Shown one piece after another: positions 16,011 through 20,799 of a stretch of 20,799 nucleotides of DNA. The translations under genes were made by a program, and so were the position numbers. Numbering within the stretch: position 1 is the stretch's first letter; each line of letters begins with the position of its first letter. Source of the stretch: Pseudomonadota bacterium (lineage in GTDB: Bacteria; Pseudomonadota; Gammaproteobacteria; Acidiferrobacterales; Acidiferrobacteraceae); assembly GCA_021795255.1 (NCBI GenBank), contig JAJYPQ010000024.1, forward strand, positions 1-20,799. The letters run 5' to 3'. Below the pieces are notes generated by a model. That model was not told where the DNA came from, ran no database searches, and saw only the letters and a program-made list of their open reading frames with translations.

Positions 16011-16172
16011 ATGGGCTTGTTTTTATTGTATGCTAGCATCGTGTTTATGGTTTGTGCATTTGTCGTGCCCTTTATGTATGAAAATAGGCGACGCGCGTTA
16101 GTGGGGGACGGGAAATCGTTTCTGGGACACTTGCTGGAAGGGCACGAGCCTTACGTTGAAGAGACGCTGTGA
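16011..16172 (+). CDS. Possible small single-span membrane protein, unidentified
   Basis: A 53-codon plus-strand ORF, ATG to TGA. It has a hydrophobic segment (about residues 2-22, MGLFLLYASIVFMVCAFVVP), then positively charged YENRRR, then a polar acidic tail ending EPYVEETL. This is the layout of an inner-membrane peptide with its C-terminus inside. No clear ribosome-binding site precedes the ATG, and the 3' end overlaps the tail of the convergent group 3b protease gene by 22 bases. A neighbouring frame just upstream is also hydrophobic, so this could be the end of a larger gene broken by a frameshift. I do not recognise a family. Confidence 0.35.
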   Translation: MGLFLLYASIVFMVCAFVVPFMYENRRRALVGDGKSFLGHLLEGHEPYVEETL

Positions 16173-16684
16173 AAGCTTTGGGAGCTTGCGTCTAGACTTG
16201 TATCATTCAAAGCCTGCCGGATATCTTCACGCATCGCTTTTTCACATTGCTTCACCCACACGGATGGAGAAGGCATGCGCGAACGCGGACCGGCTTCGAT
16301 CCCATATAGAATCACTCGTGGCGGCAGGACGCCGAGTGCGTGGCCAAGCGCAAGAATGTTCGCCACACCGAAACTGTGACTTGTCCGCGCCATAGTCTTA
16401 TCGAGATCACGCATCTCCAGTTTGCGCAGGCTTCCGAGCTTTATGCCGGTATGCATGGCATCCACTATGATTGCAAGACGCAGCCCGTGGAGGATCCCTA
16501 GAAGAAGGTGGCCTGGATGATCACAAGTCACGACATCCACAGAACCCTCCGAAAAACCCCGGCCTAGATCAGCCGTTTTAAGTGCTTCGGCGAGCCGCCA
16601 ACCGGCGTCGTCGTCCGCAACAGGCGAGCCAATCCCGATAATCCGGGCCCGCCGCGGGCACGTCTTATCTACTTTTTGGCTCAT
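16151..16684 (-). CDS. Hydrogenase maturation endopeptidase for the group 3b enzyme (HoxW/HycI-like)
   Basis: A 177-residue M52-type protease. GIGSPVADDDAGW (17-29) replaces the GN-L--DDGVG signature of HyaD-type enzymes and resembles HoxW-type proteins. Asp25 or Asp26, Asp76 (VDAMHTG) and His103 (SHSFGVANIL) are the likely nickel contacts. The context implies that it trims the C-terminal peptide of the cytoplasmic large subunit encoded immediately upstream. The ATG at 16684 overlaps that gene's stop (ATGA), which fixes the start. The final 15 or so residues are Ser-rich and unlike the conserved core. It is the last gene of its operon. Confidence 0.88.
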   Translation of the reverse strand: MSQKVDKTCPRRARIIGIGSPVADDDAGWRLAEALKTADLGRGFSEGSVDVVTCDHPGHLLLGILHGLRLAIIVDAMHTGIKLGSLRKLEMRDLDKTMARTSHSFGVANILALGHALGVLPPRVILYGIEAGPRSRMPSPSVWVKQCEKAMREDIRQALNDTSLDASSQSFHSVSST

Positions 16685-17976
16685 ACTTGCCCCACACGGA
16701 CGCGCAAAAAATGCGTCGCACAGGAAATGCATGGGTCATAGCTGCGGATAATCATCTCGGCCCGCTTACGCAAGACATCTTCGTCTTGATCGACGCCCAG
16801 GGCTTCCAGGTCGTTCCAAAGATCCTCTTCGATACGCGCCTGATTTTGGCTCGTGGGTGGAACCAGTCGGACGTGGCGCACCACACCCGCACTATCCAGT
16901 TCATAGCGGTGCCACAGCAGACCGCGCGGAGCCTCTGTCGCGCCAAAACCAATCCCAGCCCGCGGGGAGCCGCTGGCCGCAGGGCGTGGCGGTTCCCGAT
17001 AGTCCGTCAACAGGTCAATGGCCTCCAGAAGGGACTGATGAATCTCAACCGCACGCGCGACGATGCTGTGAAATGTGTTGCGGCTTGGAAAGGGGATTCC
17101 CGTGCGGGCCAGGGCCGCCCGAACCGGCGGATACAACCGATCCTCATTCAGGTTCAGCCGCGCCAGGGGCCCCACCAGATAGGGGCGATCATGGAGAGCG
17201 GAAAAAAGGGCGGTGGAATGCGCCACCTGATACTCCGCGAAATGCGACTCATACTCCGAAATTGGGATATCCAAACCATCGCTTGCGATAATGCGCCCCC
17301 CGTTCATGGGGTAGTCATAAGGATGGCGCAGGGCTACGCTGACGAAGTCCTGGTCGCCAGGCGGCAGCGGCAAGGCCGCGGTCCACGCGACCAACGCCTC
17401 GGCATCTGGCACCGCGGCAACTAGGCGCTCCCACAGCACGGCGACTTCCGCCGTCTGCGGGGCGGCATAGAAACCGCCGACACGCACACCCACGGGGTGT
17501 ACTGAACGACCCCCCAGAAGATTTACAATCGCGTTGCCCAGGCTTTGCAGGGTAAGGCCCCGGCGCAAGACCTCAGCGTGGGTGGCAGCCATATCCACGG
17601 CACTGTCATAACCCAGGAAATCCGGAGCCGCGAGCCAATGGATGTGCAGGGCATGACTTTGTATCCACTCGCCGCAATAGAAGACTCGGCGCATAGCGTG
17701 TACCCAGGGGTCCGGATCCAGACCAAACAGGCCTTCCATCGCCTGCACGGCACTCATCTGGTAGGCAACCGGGCAAATTCCGCAAATGCGCGCCACCAGA
17801 TCTGGCACTTCGCCATATTCCCGCCCCTCAAGGAACTTCTCGAAGAGCCGCGGCGGCTCGAAAATACGCAGGCGCAACGTTTCGATTCGGCCGTTGCGCA
17901 CCTGAAGATCCAATGCACCCTCTCCCTCGACCCGCGCGAGAACCGGCACGCACAGGTGGATCTCACGCATCGCCAT
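16681..17976 (-). CDS. hydA: Group 3b [NiFe] hydrogenase (sulfhydrogenase) alpha, large subunit
   Basis: A 431-residue cytoplasmic catalytic subunit, normal for group 3b. The L1 cysteines are Cys65 and Cys68 in RICGICPVAYQMSA, where the usual His four residues after the second Cys is Tyr72. The L2 motif DPCISCATH (414-422) gives Cys416 and Cys419, and nine residues follow His422 as the peptide to be removed. It lacks any signal peptide. The start was set at the ATG at 17976 (GGGTGA upstream); the ATG at 17970 is an equal alternative two codons later. It overlaps the delta gene by 14 bases. With beta, gamma and delta it should form the H2:NAD(P)H oxidoreductase; some members of this group also reduce polysulfide. 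Confidence 0.94.
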   Translation of the reverse strand: MAMREIHLCVPVLARVEGEGALDLQVRNGRIETLRLRIFEPPRLFEKFLEGREYGEVPDLVARICGICPVAYQMSAVQAMEGLFGLDPDPWVHAMRRVFYCGEWIQSHALHIHWLAAPDFLGYDSAVDMAATHAEVLRRGLTLQSLGNAIVNLLGGRSVHPVGVRVGGFYAAPQTAEVAVLWERLVAAVPDAEALVAWTAALPLPPGDQDFVSVALRHPYDYPMNGGRIIASDGLDIPISEYESHFAEYQVAHSTALFSALHDRPYLVGPLARLNLNEDRLYPPVRAALARTGIPFPSRNTFHSIVARAVEIHQSLLEAIDLLTDYREPPRPAASGSPRAGIGFGATEAPRGLLWHRYELDSAGVVRHVRLVPPTSQNQARIEEDLWNDLEALGVDQDEDVLRKRAEMIIRSYDPCISCATHFLRVRVGQV

Positions 17977-18754
17977 GGTCACCCTTTTGCCATAAGCCAC
18001 CGGCATCCTGAAAAACGGGGGCGGCACTGTTGATCGACAGAAAACGCCGCGCGATCGCGGCCGACGAAAAACCGAGATCTGCCAGCCGCCGACCCAGAGC
18101 CCGTGTATTGGGATTCTCCGCGGGTCCATAGCAGGCATAGCAATCCCGCTGAAGATGCGGACAAAGTGCGCCGCACCCGGTACGCGTCACAGGCCCCATA
18201 CAGGGGGCGCCATGCGCCACAAGCACACAAACGCTCTGTTGGCGTTTGCACTCAAGACAAACCTTGTCGTTTTCGACAGCAGGCGCGACCCCGAAAAGTC
18301 GCCCACGCACCGCATCCAGGACCTGGCGTCCATTCACCGGACACCCCCACAGTTCCTCATCGACAATCACATGGGCTGCTACCGCAGTCGAAGTCGGCAA
18401 GGCGTGAATGAACTCAGGTTGCGGGTAAATTGCCGCAATCCAGTCGGCCCCCGCCGTCCGGTTACGCAGAGCCTGCAGGCCGCCGGCCGTGGCACAGGCG
18501 CCCATCGCCACGAGATGACGGCTATTCTTGCGCACAAGCCGGATGCGCTCTTCATCTTCTGGTGTGCTGATACTGCCTTCAACGAAGGCGATGTCAACTG
18601 TGGCGTCCGGGGCCATGGGTCCCGCCTCGGCGAAATGTACAATGTCCACGAGATCCGCAAGCTTCAACAGATCGGCGCCCATATTGAGAAAGGCGAGTTG
18701 GCAGCCATCACAGGAGCTGAACTTGTGCACAGCAAGACGAAGCTTGGCATCCAT
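17963..18754 (-). CDS. hydD: Group 3b hydrogenase delta, small subunit
   Basis: A 263-residue Fe-S subunit, relaying electrons between the NiFe site and the gamma/beta module. The proximal cluster ligands are probably Cys15 and Cys18 (SSCDGCQL), Cys87 (GACATAGG) and Cys138 (GCPVNG). Further cysteines at 166/169/176/185 and 194/198/205/208 would hold two more clusters. No Tat signal is present, so the enzyme stays in the cytoplasm. The ATG at 18754 lies seven bases after the gamma stop with AAAGGGGG about 13 bases upstream; a GTG at 18778 in the same frame is an alternative that would add eight residues. Length agrees with the family. Confidence 0.93.
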   Translation of the reverse strand: MDAKLRLAVHKFSSCDGCQLAFLNMGADLLKLADLVDIVHFAEAGPMAPDATVDIAFVEGSISTPEDEERIRLVRKNSRHLVAMGACATAGGLQALRNRTAGADWIAAIYPQPEFIHALPTSTAVAAHVIVDEELWGCPVNGRQVLDAVRGRLFGVAPAVENDKVCLECKRQQSVCVLVAHGAPCMGPVTRTGCGALCPHLQRDCYACYGPAENPNTRALGRRLADLGFSSAAIARRFLSINSAAPVFQDAGGLWQKGDHGDA

Positions 18755-18761
18755 GGCGTTC

Positions 18762-19592
18762 TCAGAACCCCCTTTCACCCAACAGGGCCTTCAGCTCCGG
18801 GTAAGAAAAGACCGGTCCATCGCGGCACACGAAATGCGGCCCGATTTGGCAATGACCACACAGGCCGACCGCGCAGTGCATGTTGCGCTCCATACTAAGC
18901 CAGATATCGTTCTCGTCGATGCCGCGACGCAACAGCTCCGTCACCACCGCCCGCATCATCATCTCGGGCCCGCACATCATGACCAAGGACCCCGGCGTGA
19001 TCGGCGCGCGATCGAACAACACCGTGACCGGTCCCACCTGACCGAACCATCCGGGCGCACTCACATCTGCCGCCAATCCAACATGGACATCGGGAAGCTT
19101 GCTCCAGCGTTCATACTGCTGCCGCCAGATGAGGTCGTCGGAGTGCTTGACCCCCTGCAAAATGGTCAGATGGCCGAAGCGATCCCGACGCCGCAATATA
19201 TAGCGGATAACAGAGACCGCCGGAGCGCACCCCAACCCACCCGTGACCAAAACAATATTTCGTCCTTGCGCGGCTACCAGAGGCCACCCCCGTCCGTAAG
19301 GCCCGCGCAGCCCGACCCGCTCCCCTGGCGTAAGACGCGACAAGCCCAATGAAACACGACCCAGACCTCGGATCGTATGGTCGAGAAGATGTTCGTCCTT
19401 TGGATCTGAGACGATGGAAATCGGCGACTGTCCCACACCATAGAGGGCGACCATATTGAACTGCCCTGGCTGAAAACTGTAACGCGCCCTTTGTTCTGGA
19501 TCCGTGAAGGCGAGCCGCAACGTGAAGATCGTCGGCGATTCCTGGATTCGCTCGCGGATGATCGCCTCGCGCAAAATGTGAGGTTCAGACAT
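18762..19592 (-). CDS. hydG: Group 3b hydrogenase gamma, FAD/NAD(P)-binding subunit
   Basis: A 276-residue ferredoxin-reductase-like subunit, related to PyrK (dihydroorotate dehydrogenase electron-transfer protein). The FAD domain comes first (QPGQFNMV at 41-48, SPISI at 56-60). The NAD(P) domain follows (VTGGLGCAPAVSVIRYI about 116-132, MMCGPEMMM about 205-213). A C-terminal 2Fe-2S site is formed by Cys240, Cys245, Cys248 and Cys256. It exchanges electrons between NAD(P)H and the Fe-S chain. The ATG at 19592 overlaps the beta stop by eight bases and follows GGGGAA; 33 upstream codons in frame are a shadow of beta. It should not be confused with HydG of [FeFe]-hydrogenase maturation, which is unrelated. 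Confidence 0.94.
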   Translation of the reverse strand: MSEPHILREAIIRERIQESPTIFTLRLAFTDPEQRARYSFQPGQFNMVALYGVGQSPISIVSDPKDEHLLDHTIRGLGRVSLGLSRLTPGERVGLRGPYGRGWPLVAAQGRNIVLVTGGLGCAPAVSVIRYILRRRDRFGHLTILQGVKHSDDLIWRQQYERWSKLPDVHVGLAADVSAPGWFGQVGPVTVLFDRAPITPGSLVMMCGPEMMMRAVVTELLRRGIDENDIWLSMERNMHCAVGLCGHCQIGPHFVCRDGPVFSYPELKALLGERGF

Positions 19593-20694
19593 GGCTTTCC
19601 CCGCAAATGCTGGTCGCTTCTTCCGTGATATCGATGCCAACAGGGCACCATGTAATGCACCGTCCGCAGCCGACGCAGCCGGACCGGCCATACTGATCGT
19701 GCCAACCGCCCAGTTTGTGTGTCAGCCACTGGCGATAGCGCTCGCGCGTTCCAGAACGAATGACGGTCCCATGAATGGCACTGTGCCCCTGCGTAAAACA
19801 GGAATCCCATCGTCGTGTGTGCATGCTGCTTAACCCATCGAGCGCTGGCTGCTCACTCTCCGCGTAACAAAAACAGCTCGGGCAGACGGCCGTGCAATTG
19901 CCACACGACAGACAGCGGGCGGCGACCTCCTCCCATCGTGGATGATGGAGCTTGGCAAAAAGCGCCGCGCGCAGGTCACGCGAGGGAAGGCGTCGTTGTT
20001 GCCCCGCCACGGCGGCCGCGATGCTCGCTTCGAGGGCGTCCTGTTCCTTTGGCAAGACGGCCTGCAGGGGCAGCCGATCGGCGAGATCTTCCCCCGCCGC
20101 ACTGCCCGTGGTGACAAGGAAACCGCCCACCGTCTCGCCCAAGGCCAGATCAAAACCGTGTTCCGCGCGTGGGCCGTCGCCGGTCGACGCACAAAAACAC
20201 GTTACCGCCGGGTGTGTGCAATGTACGGCGATCAAAAAGAGGTCGGCGCGGCGGGCCGCGTAGTGCGGATCGGGAACAAGACCTTCGAGGAAGTGCTGAT
20301 CCTGCAAACGCAGGGCGGCCAAATCACAGGCCCGTACGCCCAGGACGGCGGTTGCGATAGCGTGCGGCGTGGCGCCCTCGAAGTGCAGCGCGCCATCCTC
20401 TGCTGTGCGCCGGGCCGTCTGTAGCGTGTCGACAGGCGCAAACAGCAGAGGCTTCAGGCCCTGCGGGCCGTTGGCCCAGGCAAATCCCCAGGGGCTGCCA
20501 TCACGCTCCAGGCGATAGCTGCCGGGTTTCTGATCGTCATGCCATCCCCATGGCAGATCACTCGCATGGCTCAAGATGTCATATGTGATTGCCCCGTTAC
20601 GCACCTGGGGGCCGACGCAACGGTAGCCCATCCCCATGAGTGCATCCAGGAGATTCTGCGCATGCCCGCGAAGAAGGAAGCCGGTTGCCGCCAT
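19585..20694 (-). CDS. hydB: Group 3b hydrogenase beta, 4Fe-4S electron-transfer subunit
   Basis: A 369-residue subunit with a long N-terminal domain containing VRACDLAALRLQD (120-132) and a TCFCASTGDGP cysteine segment (165-175). Two 4Fe-4S motifs follow at Cys261/264/267/271 (with Cys274 and Cys276 close by) and Cys340/343/346/350. This layout is that of sulfhydrogenase beta subunits, also annotated as the anaerobic sulfite reductase A-like 4Fe-4S dicluster family. The ATG at 20694 was chosen for its AAGGAG site nine bases upstream; the frame is open to the window edge, so an N-terminal extension of at least 31 residues cannot be ruled out. It is the first group 3b gene visible here. Confidence 0.93.
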   Translation of the reverse strand: MAATGFLLRGHAQNLLDALMGMGYRCVGPQVRNGAITYDILSHASDLPWGWHDDQKPGSYRLERDGSPWGFAWANGPQGLKPLLFAPVDTLQTARRTAEDGALHFEGATPHAIATAVLGVRACDLAALRLQDQHFLEGLVPDPHYAARRADLFLIAVHCTHPAVTCFCASTGDGPRAEHGFDLALGETVGGFLVTTGSAAGEDLADRLPLQAVLPKEQDALEASIAAAVAGQQRRLPSRDLRAALFAKLHHPRWEEVAARCLSCGNCTAVCPSCFCYAESEQPALDGLSSMHTRRWDSCFTQGHSAIHGTVIRSGTRERYRQWLTHKLGGWHDQYGRSGCVGCGRCITWCPVGIDITEEATSICGESHV

Positions 20695-20799
20695 GAGGCC
20701 TGACTCCTTGTGCCAGGAACAACGCTCCGGAGCTTTCAGACATCCGCCCATCTCGGTCGCTGCGGTGGTCTTACCCGCCTGCGCCAAAACGAAATATGC
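20695..20799 (-). other. Leader of hydB at the window edge, possible tail of an upstream gene
   Basis: The last 105 bases precede hydB. One frame ends with TGA at 20736-20738 after a basic, Trp-containing stretch (RRRVRPPQRPRWADV) and could be the C-terminus of another minus-strand gene about 40 bases upstream of hydB. The hydB frame itself is also open to the edge. The piece is too short to decide, and no promoter is visible. Confidence 0.3.
20704..20709 (-). promoter_or_regulatory. Ribosome-binding site choosing the hydB start
   Basis: AAGGAG on the minus strand, nine bases before the ATG at 20694. The upstream alternatives (ATG at 20751, TTG at 20787) lack such a site and would add a Cys/Lys-rich segment I do not recognise from the family. 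Confidence 0.6.

Larger units (their letters stand above)
15058..16150. other. A+T-rich spacer between the two hydrogenase operons
   Basis: About 1.1 kb without a confident gene. Base composition drops sharply, most clearly from 15100 to 15470, with many T- and A-runs, against the GC-rich coding sequence on both sides. It holds a candidate promoter region for the uptake operon near its left end, a directly repeated AAGCTTG (15331 and 15346), a two-way terminator-like hairpin (15672-15705), and most of a short plus-strand ORF that ends just beyond it. A longer plus-strand frame (15242-15658) is open but has no ribosome-binding site. The composition suggests decayed or acquired DNA or a large regulatory region. 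Confidence 0.7.

Noticed and set aside
15836..16101. Two overlapping plus-strand open frames rich in Phe, Trp and Cys
   Set aside because: No ribosome-binding sites, TTG starts, mutually overlapping frames and no recognisable domain; at most upstream parts of a broken gene.
18528..19352. Plus-strand open frame of 274 codons opposite the gamma and delta subunits
   Set aside because: Antisense to two genes with intact cofactor motifs; no domain and no ribosome-binding site.
18762..19592. Anaerobic sulfite reductase AsrAB or dihydroorotate dehydrogenase electron-transfer protein
   Set aside because: Similar folds, but adjacency to NiFe small and large subunits and a hydrogenase protease fits sulfhydrogenase beta/gamma.

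Overview
The window is a hydrogen-metabolism locus. Every confidently called gene lies on the minus strand, so the biological reading order runs from the right edge to the left. It holds two different [NiFe] hydrogenases, two maturation proteases, one complete Hyp set for the metal centre including the less common HypX, and a nickel permease. No RNA genes, insertion sequences, CRISPR arrays or attachment sites were seen.

Right part (20694 to 16151): a tightly packed operon for a cytoplasmic group 3b (sulfhydrogenase-type, bidirectional, NAD(P)-linked) hydrogenase. Its order is beta (two 4Fe-4S), gamma (FAD/NAD(P)/2Fe-2S), delta (small subunit), alpha (NiFe large subunit) and a dedicated maturation protease. 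Its promoter lies outside the window.

Middle (15058 to 16150): a spacer of about 1.1 kb, clearly richer in A+T than its surroundings. It probably holds the promoter of the second operon, a terminator-like hairpin with T-tracts on both strands, and a short plus-strand ORF for a possible single-span membrane protein. I see no confident gene in it.

Left part (15057 to 459): one run of 14 genes with mostly overlapping or nearly abutting stops and starts: protease, HupH C-terminal-domain protein, Tat-exported small subunit, Isp1 (membrane cytochrome b-like), Isp2 (HdrD-like Fe-S protein), large subunit, hypA, hypB, hypF, hypC, hypD, hypE, hypX, nickel permease. The isp1-isp2 pair between the subunit genes is the hallmark of group 1e (Isp-type) uptake hydrogenases. 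In the model that follows, nickel enters through the permease. HypA/B insert Ni, HypC/D/E/F build Fe(CN)2, HypX makes the CO ligand, and the two proteases finish the two large subunits. The 1e enzyme would oxidise H2 at the outer face of the membrane and pass electrons through Isp1/Isp2 to quinone or a sulfur pathway. The 3b enzyme would exchange electrons with NAD(P)H inside the cell.

Far left (1 to 458): the tail of an unidentified plus-strand gene, then non-coding sequence with a hairpin between the convergent genes.

Organism: gene content and order (Isp-type hydrogenase, group 3b enzyme, HypX, moderately high GC) suggest a chemolithotrophic proteobacterium, perhaps an Acidithiobacillus- or Acidiferrobacter-like sulfur/iron oxidiser. 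This is inference; the sequence contains no taxonomic marker.
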